Assembly (NCBI GenBank): GCA_036768485.1
Contig: JAVLUZ010000142.1
Location: forward strand, 14,976,407 to 15,040,406
Direction: 5' to 3'
Source: Mermis nigrescens
Taxonomy: Eukaryota; Nematoda; Enoplea; Mermithida; Mermithidae
DNA length: 64,000 nucleotides
The position numbers and the translations under genes were made by a program. Within the stretch, counting starts at the first letter, position 1, and every line of letters begins with the position of its first letter. This document shows positions 1-11,946 of the stretch, piece by piece. The notes beneath the pieces were generated by a model, which saw only the letters and a program-made list of their open reading frames with translations, was not told where the DNA came from and ran no database searches.

Positions 1-840
1 TATTTTCGCAAAAACGCACTCCGAAATGCTTTACAATCTCGAGCAAGTACTTAGCCCGATTACATCGAGCAGGCTTAAAATTACGCATCCAAAAGCTGCA
101 GATTTTCCCAATCACACGTAAACACTAGTGACACGTTATTTCGCGCTACATGGCATTTCTTGCCGTGATCCCGAAAAAAATCGCTTTGCAATAACACGCA
201 TATCGACACCTCTGAACGCACAAAGCAGGTCGCAGTCTTTCTTAGGACTTCCGTCATATTATCGTCGATTCTGTTCCAAATTGCGCGCCAATTTCATTTC
301 CGCTACACTCAACTTTTGGCAAGAACCAAAAATTTTCATGGGGCAAACAGCAGCAGGGCGCATTCGACATATTAAAATTTCTCGCTTGCTAAAACGCACT
401 CAGTTCTACAGTATCCAGATTTCGCCAAACCTTTCATACTTCAGGCCGATGCGTCTACAGAGTCGAGCGTTGGCGCAGTTGCAGCGCAGATAGGTGTTCC
501 TGATAATCACGAGCATCCTATTGCATTCGCAAGTAGAGAAGCTTAGCAAGCCAGCGGAACTTAATTACGGCATCACAGGACTCGAAAGGCACTCGCTGTG
601 TGCATGCCTTCGGTGAACGTATACGCCCATATTTGTTTCAACAGTCAATCACAGTATATACAGATCATACGTCCGTTAAATCAGTTTTGCATAAAGAGAA
701 TCCGTCAGGCAGAATAGCTCGGTGGGGTCTAGCAACGACAGCATTACAATCTAGACAGCCAACCTCGTAAAGGATCGAAAAATCAAAAACGCAGATGCTT
801 TATCTCAGCTGTCCTATGAGAAAATCAGGCACAAAACGCA
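1..840 (+). pseudogene. Ty3/gypsy pol remnant: reverse transcriptase C-terminus and RNase H
   Basis: Decayed retrotransposon coding sequence readable only by switching frames. Near 2-110 the translation resembles the end of a Ty3/gypsy RT (NLEQVLS, then RAGLKLR). At about 245-290 the RT/RNase H connection motif FLGLPSYYRRF is clear. From about 440 the RNase H motif LQADASTESSVGAVAAQ appears, then TDH near 660 and NADALSQL near 790, the usual RNase H end signature. Frameshifts and stops separate these blocks, so no functional polyprotein is encoded. The 5' part (gag, protease, RT palm) lies before the window. The domain order matches the integrase remnant that follows, so both belong to one element. 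Confidence 0.85.
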
Positions 841-1229
841 GACATCGAGGATTTAAACACACATCCACGCATCACGAGTAGCTTTTTTTTCGGTTTAGAA
901 GAAGAGGCTACTGACACCGAAGAATATATTAAAGACATCAAGGATACATCAAATGTCATGACAAACGTAAACGCATGACGGCATAGAACAATTTGACAAG
1001 CGATCCTACAAGCTAATGCGCACAGTCTTTACACCTTAATTGATGGCATTCTACACCGTAAATTTAATAGCAAGAACAAGTTGTATGTCACTGCATGCAC
1101 TTCAACCATCAATAACTGCCAAGCAAATCATTAGGCGGCAAAATAAATTCGCAGGTCCGCTGCTGGAGGCTCGTAAGACATTCAAACTCATAAATCGCCG
1201 ATAACTTTTTGGCCTACCATGGGGCATTG

Positions 1230-2009
1230 ACAGTGCGAATTATTGTAAAACATGTTTTGACTGCCAAATGAGCTAAGCCTGCATATCGTAATGTTCAAGC
1301 TGAGCTTGTTCCTATACATGCAACAGGTCCTTTCTCACAGAGTAGGTCTGGATTGTATTGGTCCGCTACCTATCACGGAAAAAGGCAATCGTTTCTTTAT
1401 CACTTACTGTCAGATTAGCCTAGTAAATATGTTGAAGCTGTCGCCAGTAGAAGACATCACAGCATACGCCGCATGCCAAAGTTTTCGTTACACATATCGT
1501 TTTGCAAACACGGCGCACCAGCAAATAATCTCATTGCGACAGGGGGACAAATTTCAGCATCTATTCTGTTCACAGAAACTACTCGCTTATGCAATACACT
1601 GTAAAGTACATGCGCACCCCTATCATCCGATTTCTAACGTGAGCCATTGAACGCACTAATCAAACGCTGATCTGCAACTACGCATTCGTTTTTATGTCGA
1701 TACTTGGCAAAAAGACTGGGACGAGTACTTGCCGTCCGCAATTTTTTGCACAAACGCTACATATACGCGATTACTGCATCAGGTTTGTCTTGCCATTTGA
1801 ACTTATTTATGGCCGGGAACCACTCTTGCCACTACGATTCTCAGTTTATCAACTTACGCCAACCCCATCTCTGGATCTTGGCGATTATGCAAATGTCGAC
1901 ATCAAACAGCTTTTCACGCTTGCATACGCTAAACCAAGCTGCAAATATTACTACACGCCCAAAACAAGTATTCTGCACAATATAATCGAAAAGCACACGT
2001 CGTCCAAAC
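1230..2009 (+). pseudogene. Ty3/gypsy pol remnant: integrase zinc-binding end and catalytic core
   Basis: Near 1250-1270 the translation gives C-x-x-C (CFDCQ), the end of the HHCC zinc finger. From about 1330 a core-like stretch runs LDCIGPLPITEKGNRFF and then KLSPVEDITAYAA, which matches the first catalytic-Asp strand and following helix of gypsy integrases. Near 1790-1830 LPFELIYGREPLLPL is the characteristic end of the catalytic core. By 1960-2009 the frame resembles the basic linker that precedes the GPY/F module (QYNRKAH). Coding similarity stops at 2009, where the inverted-repeat terminus of a 9.66-kb insert begins. The missing C-terminal module reappears at 11671. Several stops and shifts make it a pseudogene. 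Confidence 0.85.
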
Positions 2010-2029
2010 CAAAACTGTTAAATCCAAAA
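2010..2029 (+). repeat. Left terminal inverted repeat of the 9.66-kb element
   Basis: A 20-bp sequence identical to the reverse complement of 11651-11670. It coincides exactly with the loss of integrase coding similarity on its left. Confidence 0.75.
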
Positions 2030-2696
2030 GAAAATTTTTGGTGCAAAAGTGGGCACAAAAACCGGCTTTTTGATGTTTTCATGAGCAAGAGTATGAATTT
2101 CATGCCTATTTCTTAAGCAAAGCCGCTTTTTCCCTAGTGAAGAAAAACATGCGGGCCATAGCAAGTCTGAAAAATGCTTCATTTTTTTCAAATAATCTGA
2201 ATTTGACCGTATTCCTCCTTCCAGATGCACAAAAAGTGCATTCATTGTGTGCAATACCGCATTTTCTTTAAGTTTAAGTTTCAGGATAAATAAAACACAA
2301 CAATATACCTTCATTTTGCGTATTTCAGGTAGAACCACAGCATTTATGAAAAAATCATAGTAATTTATGCTAAAATCACAAGTATTCATAAAGAGGGAAG
2401 GAAATTTACAAAAAATGACCGATTTTTCAAATGCGCGACGTAGGCATACTACTTTATGCGATTAGTGGTGCACTTTTCTATTCATTTGTGTAAGTGCATT
2501 AAAAATACACTTCAAAATATAAAAATAAGACAAGCGATACATTCAATGGGGAAATATCATCAATTATTATGAATAAGTCTTTGTTAGACTCCTTTTTTCA
2601 AATGGAACCTTCGAATTTCGCAAAATTGTTCTCTTCATCAACCAGTCGCCTGTGAGTAAAAGATATGCAATAAGAAATACTATACGAACTCCGATT

Positions 2697-3685
2697 AACA
2701 AAAATAATGCAAATTTTTCGTTAAACTCATTAAGTTTACAACTGAAGAAATTTCTTTAGTTGGCCGATCAGATTTACAATAATATTGCAGATTTTTCGTC
2801 AAATGCACAAAATTTTCAACTGAAGAAATTTCTTCAGTTGGCCGACCGGATTAACAAAAATATAGCAAATTTTTCGTCAAATGAGCCTAATTTTCAACTG
2901 AAGAAATTTCTTCAGTTGGCCGACCGGATTAACAATAATATAGCAAATTTTTCGTCAAATGAGCCTAATTTCTAACTAAAGAAATTTCTTCAGTTGGCCG
3001 ACCGAATTAACAAAAATATAGCAAATTTTTCGTCAAATGAGCCTAATTTCCAACTGAAGAAATTTCTTCAGTTGGCCGACCGGATTAACAAAAATATAGC
3101 AAATTTTTCGTCAAATGAGCTTAATTTCCAACTGAAGAAATTTCTTCAGTTGGCCGACCGGATTAACAAAAATATAGCAAATTTTTCGTCAAATGAGCCT
3201 AATTTCCAACTGAAGAAATTTCTTCAGTTGGCCGACCGGATTAACAAAAATATAGCAAATTTTTCGTCAAATGAGCCTAATTTCCAACTGAAGAAATTTC
3301 TTCAGTTGGCCGACCGATTAACAAAATATAGCAAATTTTTCGTCAAATGAGCCTAATTTCTAACTAAGAAATTTCTTCAGTTGGCCGACCGATTAACAAA
3401 ATATAGCAAATTTTTCGTCAAATGAGCCTAATTTCCAACTGAAGAAATTTCTTCAGTTGGCCGACCAGATTAACAAAAATATAGCAAACTTTTCGTCAAA
3501 TGAGCCTAATTTCCAACTGAAGAAATTTCTTCAGTTGGCCGACCGAATTAACAAAAAATATAACAAATTTTTCGTCAAATGAGCCTAATTTCAAACTTAA
3601 GAAATTTCTTCAGTTGGCCGACCGGATTAACAAAATATAGCAAATTTTTCGTCAAATGCACCAAATTTTCAACTGAAGGAACTTT
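2697..3685 (+). repeat. Left array of 78-bp palindromic tandem repeat (about 13 units)
   Basis: Thirteen copies of a 78-bp unit, each with a 22-bp perfect palindrome built from two AACTGAAGAAA half-sites, then TTGGCCGACCGGATTAAC and AATTTTTCGTCAAATGAGCC. Palindromes begin near 2740, 2818, 2896, 2974, 3052, 3130, 3208, 3286 and onward at about 78-bp spacing. End units are more divergent and central ones nearly identical, which fits homogenisation by unequal exchange. Because 78 is a multiple of three, the array reads as an open 26-residue repeat, but there is no start context or domain, so I do not call a protein. The same unit recurs reversed at 10497-11090. Confidence 0.95.
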
Positions 3686-3782
3686 TTCACTTGACAGATA
3701 AGCAAGAACATAAAAAATTTTTATTATATGTTCTTCAAAACATCTTTTTCCTCCGTGGTGCAACCATATAGCTATTGGAAGC

Positions 3783-4367
3783 CAGTGGCGGATCTGGAAT
3801 TTTCGTTAGGGGAAGTGCCCCAACTTTCTCTAATCCAGTCTAAAATAGACCTAAAAATTTGCCCTTCATGCGCGAAGAAGTGTTTTTTGAGATTTTATGT
3901 TGTCTCATTTTATTTAAAATTGCTTTTGGCGCAATAACTGTTCCAAGAAATTTTGAGATTTTCATCAATTTTTTTGCGAAAAAAATCAATTATTTTTTGA
4001 CTTGAGGAAAATTCGGCGGATAGCACCCGAAAATTTCTGAATTATAGGTTGAATGAACTTTTAAAGTTGGTATTAGTTGATTTTTTGTATTTGAAGGAAG
4101 TGATATGGAGTGTCGAAAGTTTTAAAAGTTATATGCTCTTGATATTGTTTTAAAACTTGCAAAAGTAAGGTTTATAGATTGCCGCCAAGAAAGTAAATAA
4201 ATGTCAATAATAGTAATTATCCAGCGCAAAGCGCTGAAAAAATTTGAGAAATAATGACCAGTGATAGCCCAAAATCATTGCAAATTACATATCCATCGTT
4301 TATGTCGCCAAATATTTCGAGTCATTGGATAGATGCGGCTGCTCCGGCCCCCTTAAATCCGCCCATG
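3783..4367 (+). mobile_element. hAT-like MITE, CAGTGGCGGAT family, copy 1
   Basis: Begins CAGTGGCGGATCTGG and ends with the inverted counterpart TTAAATCCGCCCATG. It is flanked by near-perfect 8-bp duplications TTGGAAGC (3775-3782) and TTGGAAGG (4368-4375). No coding capacity. It contains the hairpin CAGCGCAAAGCGCTG at 4222-4236. An 8-bp duplication with CAG...CTG ends is typical of hAT transposons. It lies inside the 9.66-kb element and is therefore younger than that insertion. Confidence 0.8.
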
Positions 4368-4375
4368 TTGGAAGG

Positions 4376-7300
4376 TACATATAACTAAATATGTACAGAC
4401 GATAATTTATTTTTTCTGCATTATTACTGAGCCTGGCGTTCAATATTTCTGATTTTATTTTATATTCGCACCTTTGAGAAATAATTTGTATCAAAAGGAT
4501 GGAAAGAGACTGCCTAATTTTTTTGAAAGCTTCATAAATCATAGTCTATTGCCGGAGCGTGCACTGAATTTTTTTAAAGAAAACGGACTAGGAATGGATG
4601 ACTCCATATTTTGGCGCATTCGGAGGTACGCAAAATAAGGGTTGTTAATTGTTTTAATGACGTTAATTGCTGGATAATGAAGCATTCTTCTTGAAGCTTT
4701 GGTGGAATACTTTTCACAGTGAAAGAATGTTTCGATTTTTCCCGTGAAAGCGAAAAATTAAAAATAACGTTAATTTCCTTTTTTGACCTCAATATTAATG
4801 CCAGTGGATTTTAAACTGCACTCTTAGCTTTATCACAAAATTCTCTACCTGAATATGTGAAGAATACAAAATTTTATGAAGAATGTTATGCTGAAAAGTA
4901 CATTTAAAAATTAACAATATTTAAATAACGTTAAGGTTTAACAACGCTACACAAAATGCATTTTTTGACATTTCAACCATGCTCTACCCATTAAAACCAA
5001 AAAAAATTTTATCGAAAAAATTTCAGACCTTCTCTTCGCATCACATTTTTAGCTTTAAACAGATTCTATAGCATTTTACGTGTTATTTTGTGGCGGATGC
5101 ATTTCCATAATCTTTTCTGCATTATCCTATGTTTCCGAAAATTTTTGGATCGAAAGGGGTGGTCACTGGTCAGCAAATGGGAGTAGCTGCCAAATCCTAG
5201 GTCTGGGTGGTCTTAAATTGGCAAAAAATCTCAAAAAACATGCCAAAAATTTAATTCTGGGCCGTCTATCAATTTGTGGGGTCAAACAGGTTCTCGCAGG
5301 GTGGTTTTAACCATACACCAATATGTGATGGTCAGCCCTCTTCCCTGACCCACTGTGTACACTGGTGGTTTCTCGATAGCAACAACAAATTCTGTGTGAA
5401 AATTTCTTCTTATATTCATAAGTATGTACCTGGCTTACAAATTGCCGTCGTATCAATTGGCACATGAGAAAATCTGATCACTGTCCACACAAGCTTCTAA
5501 GACGCCGATATTCGTAAGTAAATAGAAAAATCATTCGCTTAGGATAGAATCTAGTCACTGATGAATTGCAGCTTAATATTCCCGGTTGAATGGATATAAA
5601 AATTTGAAATTGAAATGCGTAAATGACAATACCATTAGCTTCAGCCACAAATGTCGGCTAAATAGTTCTCTGATCAATGAAAATAAGTTGAAAGCCACAT
5701 GTTTGATAGCAAAACTTAAGTGTGAGGTCTTTTCTTATAATAGATGTAGACTTGCCCATAACCAATGGAGGCCGAGGGTAGCTTGAACCCCGCCCCTGCC
5801 CAAATGAAAAGAAATTAAGTTTTCACTGGGGTCCACCAAAGTCAAATAAAATGACTACCAAGCAAATTTCTAGTGAACTTTTGAGCCAGTCAATTCAGAA
5901 TTTTCAGGCGCTTCGTGCCAGATGTCTTATTTTTTCTATATACTTCTCATCCACAAAGCCTAACATAGACATATTAAATATGGAGCAATTTTAAGTTATA
6001 TTTTTCATGTTATCAATTTCTATGTTCAAAAATAACGATAATGAACCACAAATTTTAAAAAAATTTTAAAGATCCCTAAAAGCGAGTTCTAAACGTCCCA
6101 AATTAATCCTTGTCTGATTGAAAAACATTCTGAGCTTGCACTGGACATTGTAATTCAGTCTTGCAAACAATTTAAACAATACCTTTTATATCCAAAATAA
6201 TTAAAGAATTTTTGATTTGTCGAAAATTTCTCTTCGCCGTTGCACAGAGCTCGTCTAGAAACGCTTTGAAATACCGTTATTTTCAAATGGCTCCTTATGG
6301 TTCCAGAGATATTCGACTTTAACAATTTTGAGCCCTCCCCCCGAAATAAAATTCTGGTCACGGCGCTGCCTGTAGCCATAATTTTGAGCACGACTTTTAC
6401 AAATTTTCACTGACAATTAGAAGCGAAGTGGATAAACTCAAGGTGATCACAGAAAGCTGTAAGGTAATTTACACCAGCTAAAAAATACATAAAAACATTT
6501 TGAGTTTCAGCTTAAGCATCAGACTGTCGGATCCAGAAATGTTGTATGAGAAGAGAACCCAATGTCTTTTCAAACAGTCAAAAATACTTTTAAAAATTTT
6601 ATATTTATATGCAAAACCGACAGTGCAAAGCGCGAAAATTAATAAAATCTAAGCAAAAAGCATAGAGATTTGAATTAATTCACAATTTGCTGTTGGAGCA
6701 CTTAGAGCAAAGCTTGTTCAAGCAATTTTGCTGAAAATGAAAAAACTACAAAAATACGGCTATAATTCAGGCTGCGAAGAAAGGAAATCAATATAATTAA
6801 TTAGTATATGGCGCAGTTTTGGAAAAATTTGGAAATTTGGACGGCTAGTGACCAGAAATCACTGCAAAGTATGTGCATATGGATTCTTCTCACCAACAAT
6901 GCTGGGCCCATAGGGCCACTGTCATCCTTACCCCCAGAAATATGCCTCTGACGGATCATAAGTGAAGACTTAAAAACTCATTTTGTCGATCTAATTAAAA
7001 GAAACATCATTTAAAAGTATTTAATTTGTTGTGCAATCACTTTTTCTTAAAACATACTAAGTTAGGGTGAAGAAAAATAAGGCAGGAGCCTGGATATAAA
7101 AATTCAGACGCGCCGGACGATAAAGCAAGACAAGTTGAGAATGAACATTTACAGCACATACCTACATATAATGTTCCACAGAAACAGATCTTATGTACGC
7201 ATTTCCCGTGCCAAAAGCAAAACAAGTACCGCCAAAAACCGCCACAGAACTGAAAAAATAAAGTAGGTACTTACGTACCATTGTTTACAGAGTGGGAGAA

Positions 7301-8515
7301 ATGAGCCGAATGCTGGAATATAAAGGGAGCAACAGACAGGCATGAATTTGCAATAAGCCAGTAATATGCAACGGTCAACCAATTAATCGGATACTGTAGT
7401 AATTTATGGCCGCCTATTTTCCTATGACCAATCAAAGATGATTTGAGCTAATGTAAATTCATCTGGTCTGTACATGGTCATTTCGTATTGTGCATAAAAC
7501 ACGCCAACAGATTAGTCCACACGATTTGACCTTTGTTTCTAATATACACTCGTCTACTTATATTTGGTCAGCAGCCCTGTTATAAAAACAGGATATGCAT
7601 TCTTTAGTTGGTGGTCGAATGTGACCATCTTTTTTAGGGCTCTATTATCCCAAGAGGCAACAAAAACCGCATTTACGGTCGCCTTCATGCAGAGAGTCTC
7701 TAGAATGCGTAGGTAAACTAAGTCAGTGCGCATGCCTTTCTTTTTGAAAGTAAGCAGTTTTGTTAAACATAAGTGTATTTATGAAGTCGTTATTATTTTA
7801 TTATTATTTTATCTCCATATTTTCTCTAAAATTTTTTTTCTTCCTTTTTGTCATATTTTTGACTCCCTGTTATCTCAGTGAATCATTGTAATTCAAAAAA
7901 GTTCTCCTCAGCATTTTTCAAATCAAAATAAAATCAAACCTGCTTTTCTCAATAATTATCGATATCTCATGAAAGGATACAATGAAATAGCTTATGTTAT
8001 AGTAATGAGGTTGATTTGTAGAACAGTTTACTATATAGAGGTTTTCATATTTCGATCCGAGCATTCTTACCCTTTGTTTTAATTAATCGTGTTCACTGAT
8101 TATTTTGTAATCTTTGTAGGTCTGAATTATGCTTAGCGGATAATTCAGACTTTTAAATTTATTGTTATTCAACTCGCTTATTACGCCTATTGCTAATTTA
8201 GGATAAAGAACAAAAAATATTTACGGAAAATAACCTTGGCGCTTGAAATTGACAAGCTATTTAACAAACTTAATGCTTGGAAATAGCACGGTGATTTAAC
8301 TTGCTTGCCGATTTGACAGATTTTGTTATTCATCAAGATTTGACCGTATGATATCATATGCCAACGTACGGTAATAAGAAGCCTGATGATATCAAATTCG
8401 TAAATACGAGCCATTTGCAAATGGCAAATGGAGCGGATATAGCTTGTTTCAAATACAAGGTGAGACAACAAATGTAATTAAAAACCGAATAAGCTCTAAT
8501 TTATGGCTGGATTAA
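4376..8515. other. Interior of the 9.66-kb element, no recognisable gene
   Basis: About 4 kb of AT-rich DNA with only short open frames. None shows a transposase, helicase or polymerase motif I recognise. Around 5870-6400 is a decayed relative of the MITE at 3783 (GGCGCTTCGTGCC hairpin at about 5908). The rest is unassigned. Confidence 0.5.
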
Positions 8516-9395
8516 CAGGTATAGGCAGATTTATGAGGAACGGGGCGGCCGCCCACATTGGCTCAAAATAATTGACAAAATAAAACATGAATATATAATT
8601 TGCAATTTTTGGCCGCCAGCGAAATTTTTCCGGCGCTTTGCGCCGAATAATACCTATTAATAATACTTATTTTTTTCTTAGCGGCCCAGAGGTTATGATT
8701 TTGCTCAGGGAATAAGTTTTAAAACGATCTCAAGTGCAGAAACAACTTTCTCGGAGCATATTTTTCTTCTGCATATTTTCATGCATAACTTTTAAAAATT
8801 TTCAACGTTCCACATTAAATGCTACAAACGCAGGAGACAGAGCAGTAATTTGAGCTTCTAAAGGTTCTTGCGCTTTAATTTTGCGAAGTTTCCGGCGCGT
8901 CGCATCAGATTTTCGCTAAACTCAAAGAAATTGGATGATTTTTCCGAGCAGATTGTCGAAAATTTAATGTGATTTGCAATGATTTTGGCCGTCAGTGATC
9001 GTAATTTCTTAAATTTTTTCCGGCGTTTCTCGCCGGATAATACCTTTTAATGACATTTATTTACATTTTCGGCGGCCTGGAAGCCACTTATTTTGCTCAT
9101 AGAATTGGTTTCAAAACAATTTCAAGGTCACATCTATTTCAGCATAGATTTCGTCTATTTTCAAGCATAACTTTTAAAAATTTACGACGTTATACATCAA
9201 ATGCGACAAAGATAAGATCGAGCAGTAAATTAAGCTTATAAACATTCTTCCGCATAAATTTCACAACTTTTCCGGCGCTTCGTGTCGAATTTTCGCTAAA
9301 ATCAAAAATTATTTTTGACTGTTTTTGGAAAAGATAGAAAAGTTGGGGTACCGACCGCCCCCTCCTCCTTTAGCAAAATTCTAAATCCGCCACTG
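8516..9395 (-). mobile_element. hAT-like MITE, CAGTGGCGGAT family, copy 2 (internally duplicated)
   Basis: In reverse orientation it runs from CAGGTATAGGCAGATTTATG to CTAAATCCGCCACTG, with imperfect 8-bp flanks TGGATTAA and CTGATTAA. The interior holds two successive versions of the same sequence (about 8570-8950 and 8960-9350), each with a GC-rich hairpin near 8630 and 9021 followed by AATACCT. The sequence is homologous to 3783-4367 and 43238-43869 on the other strand. Confidence 0.7.
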
Positions 9396-9808
9396 CTGAT
9401 TAACAGTATGTTTACCAAGTACTTTTGAGTAAGTCTTATACTTTTTAAGCAACAATTTTAATGTTGAGATTATTTTATTATCTCTTAGTTGTGAATATCG
9501 CAAATACTTTAGTGACTAAAAAATTAAAGATTTTTTCCTTTTTAATAGCTCAAAAGTTTCCTAAAAGCCTGTTTTGGCGAACTTTCAGATGTACTTCTAG
9601 AATTATTCATTTTTTTCTTATAAAACCCTCGTGAGAAAAAAATTGTTTCACTTTCGGGGATGGAAAGACCTCCCTCCCTCCACATGGATAGAGTCAGCTT
9701 ACACATTACATAACATGAGCATTTCATCATTCCCTTATTCAGATAATTGACGTACAATATGCGCAAGTAGGACTTCAAATAAAGAGTGAATCCAGTGGGG
9801 GTCCGGCG

Positions 9809-10319
9809 CATATCTGGGAGTGGGGAGTTTGGGGGTATGATGCACCCCAGAAACCAAAATACCCTCCCTCTGAATTCAATTTTTGAATTTTTTTAATTTT
9901 TTTCGTAAATTTTTGATGCCAATGGATAGTGCTCGATGAGAACCGTTAAAAATGGTGTCTTTTCGCCATACCACCACACATGGGCGTGGGGGCTTTGGGG
10001 GTATGCACCCCCAGAAGTTGAAATACCCCCCCCCCAGAAATCAAAATACCCCCCCCAGAATTCAAATTTTTAATTTTTTTTGCTTTTTTAGCGATTTTTT
10101 GATGCCATTGGAGAGTGCTTGATGAGAAACGTCGAAAAATGGTGTTTTTTGCCATACGACCACTTTTAGGGCCATTCTTTGACCTTTGAAAATTTATTCA
10201 CCCTGCCCCCAGAATTTAGGTGCTGCCCACCTATGTATACCACCATTTTTAAGGCCATTTTTTGACAATTAAAAAATGTTGCACTCCCCCCAGAACTCTG
10301 GTGCTGCTGCCCACCTATG
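9809..10319 (+). mobile_element. CAYACSTGGGC-family MITE (outer copy, interrupted)
   Basis: Starts CATATCTGGGAGTGGGG and ends CTGCCCACCTATG, with flanks GTCCGGCG (9801-9808) and GTCCGGGG (10320-10327). It is split by a second copy of the same family at 9975-10235. Non-coding. Shares GATGCCAATGGATAG and the GCAAGATTTT/AAAATCTTGCACC segments with the other copies. Confidence 0.8.
9975..10235 (+). mobile_element. CAYACSTGGGC-family MITE nested in a sister copy
   Basis: Begins CACACATGGGCGTGGGGG and ends CTGCCCACCTATG. It is flanked by CATACCAC (9967-9974) and TATACCAC (10236-10243), a 7/8 duplication of a site within the outer element. Confidence 0.8.
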
Positions 10320-10496
10320 GTCCGGGGGCATTGATGCACAAAATGGCCGATCTGTAGGGATCAGCCGGCCTGGGAGGAGGAGTCAAAAATCGAATTTTTT
10401 TGGCCGAAAAGACCTCAAAAACGAAAATAAGTGCAAAAATAGCGATAAAGAAAATTTGGTGCAATTGATGAAAAATTCGCTGTATTTTTGGTTTAA

Positions 10497-11090
10497 TTCG
10501 CCAAGTGAAGAAATTTCTTCAGTTGGAAATTTGATGTATTTGACGAAAAATTCGTTACATTTTTGTTAATCTGATTGGCCAACTGAAGAAATTTCTTCAG
10601 TTGTAAATTTGGTGCAATTCACGAAAAACTTGCTGTATTTTTGCTTAATCTAATTGGCCAACTGAAGAAATTTCTTCAGTTGGAAATTTGATGTATTTGA
10701 CGAAAAATTCGTTACATTTTTGTTAATCTGATTGGCCAACTGAAGAAATTTCTTCAGTTGGAAATTTGGTGCAATTGACGAAAAACTTGCTGTATTTTTG
10801 GTTAATCTAATTGGCCAACTGAAGAAATTTCTTCAGTTGGAAATTTGATGTATTTGACGAAAAATTCGTTACATTTTTGTTAATCTGATTGGCCAACTGA
10901 AGAAATTTCTTTAGTTGGAAATTTGCTGCATTTGACGAAAAATTCGTTACATTTTTGTTAATCTGATTGGGCAACTGAAGAAATTTCTTCAGTTGGAAAT
11001 TTGATGCAATTGACGAAAAACTTGCTGTATTTTTGGTTAATCTAATCGGCCCACTGAAGAATTTTCTTCAGTTTAAAATTCGGTGTAATG
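10497..11090 (-). repeat. Right array of the 78-bp palindromic repeat, inverted (about 8 units)
   Basis: Eight copies of the unit found at 2697-3685, on the opposite strand, with palindromes near 10505, 10581, 10660, 10738, 10817, 10895, 10973 and 11051. Spacing is 77-79 bp. The units are more diverged than the left array, and two alternating subtypes can be seen (GATGTATTTGACG versus GGTGCAATTGACG). The array lies at the distal end of the 9.66-kb element, mirroring the left array. Confidence 0.93.
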
Positions 11091-11650
11091 AAAACAGTAA
11101 AAAATCAATCTGTGTATTATTTAATGCGATCAATTGTATGCAAATGATTCATTTTTCAGTTGAACAAACCAGCAGCTGAAGAAAGAAGTATGGCATCAAA
11201 TGATACTGCGTTTTTCCTTGGTTTAATGGAGATTGTTGTTGACTGCTGTCGCGGGTCTATACTTTTTGTGATCTGATTAAACTTGTTTTATAGCTTGTAA
11301 AAATGGTTTTTGCTGCACACCTGAAGTAAGCTGCATAAAAAAACAACGATTTTCGCAGAAGTGGTACAGGGAGCACTATAATCGTAAAAATTGGATACAA
11401 TTTTGCGTGTACCAAATGAATAATACAAAAAGTAATAAATTTGGTCTGTATTTGCTGCTAATGGGAATCAAGCAAAAAACTTTGACCTGAGGTAAGGAAA
11501 TATCTTTGTTTTTATGCATTTCCTAAAATACTTCGGCTCAGAAGAGCCAAACTTGAAAAATTTGGAGAAAAAATTGAAAAACTTATTCTTCTCAAGTATG
11601 AAGGAAGAAAAATCAAATTTTTTGCTAGATTATATGAAGTTTCGAATTCA

Positions 11651-11670
11651 TTTTGGATTTAACAGTTTTG
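11651..11670 (-). repeat. Right terminal inverted repeat of the 9.66-kb element
   Basis: Exact reverse complement of 2010-2029. Integrase C-terminal coding similarity (YNIGDLVL) resumes at the next base. Confidence 0.75.
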
Positions 11671-11868
11671 TACAATATTGGAGATCTTGTACTTCAAGTT
11701 TCACACACTGTTTTGCAAGGGCAAACACAAAAATTAGCAAACAAGCACAAAGGGCCTTTCAAAATTGTTAAAATCATGCATCCAAACGTTGAAATCGAAA
11801 ATTTACAGACACATAATACACACATTGTACATGTCAACGACACTTTGCCGTATTTTACTCGAAATTAA
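11671..11868 (+). pseudogene. Ty3/gypsy integrase C-terminal GPY/F module
   Basis: Open frame of about 66 codons beginning YNIGDLVLQV and containing KHKGPFKIVKI, the GPY/F signature of Ty3/gypsy integrases, then VHVNDTLPYF before a stop. In an intact element this follows the linker seen at 1960-2009, so this is the other half of the integrase interrupted by the 9.66-kb insert. It is the best-preserved part of the element, with no internal stop, but it lacks its upstream domains. Confidence 0.85.
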
Positions 11869-11946
11869 TTTTTCTTTAAGCTCCACCGCCTCCATTACTT
11901 TTGCGCCGTACACTCTTGCCAAACCCCTATTGCACAAAAACTCTAA

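Larger units (their letters stand above)
2010..11670. mobile_element. Giant foldback-like element inserted in gypsy integrase
   Basis: The interval begins with CAAAACTGTTAAATCCAAAA at 2010-2029 and ends with its exact reverse complement at 11651-11670. Just inside lie arrays of the same 78-bp palindromic unit in opposite orientation (2697-3685 and 10497-11090). The flanks are consecutive parts of one gypsy integrase: linker before 2009, GPY/F module from 11671. No clean target-site duplication was found (flanks ACGTCGTCCAAAC and TACAATATTGG), and the host gene is decayed. The interior shows no recognisable transposase and contains later MITE insertions. Long arrays of inverted subterminal repeats are typical of foldback (Galileo/FB-like) transposons, but family assignment is inference. 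Confidence 0.7.

Noticed and set aside
2760..3350. Open 26-residue repeat protein (LADRINKNIANFSSN units)
   Set aside because: The openness follows from a 78-bp DNA repeat divisible by three; the palindrome constrains the sequence, stops occur in several units, and there is no promoter, signal or domain.
2697..3685. CRISPR-like array of palindromic repeats
   Set aside because: The 'spacers' are identical between units, the context is eukaryotic and no cas genes exist.
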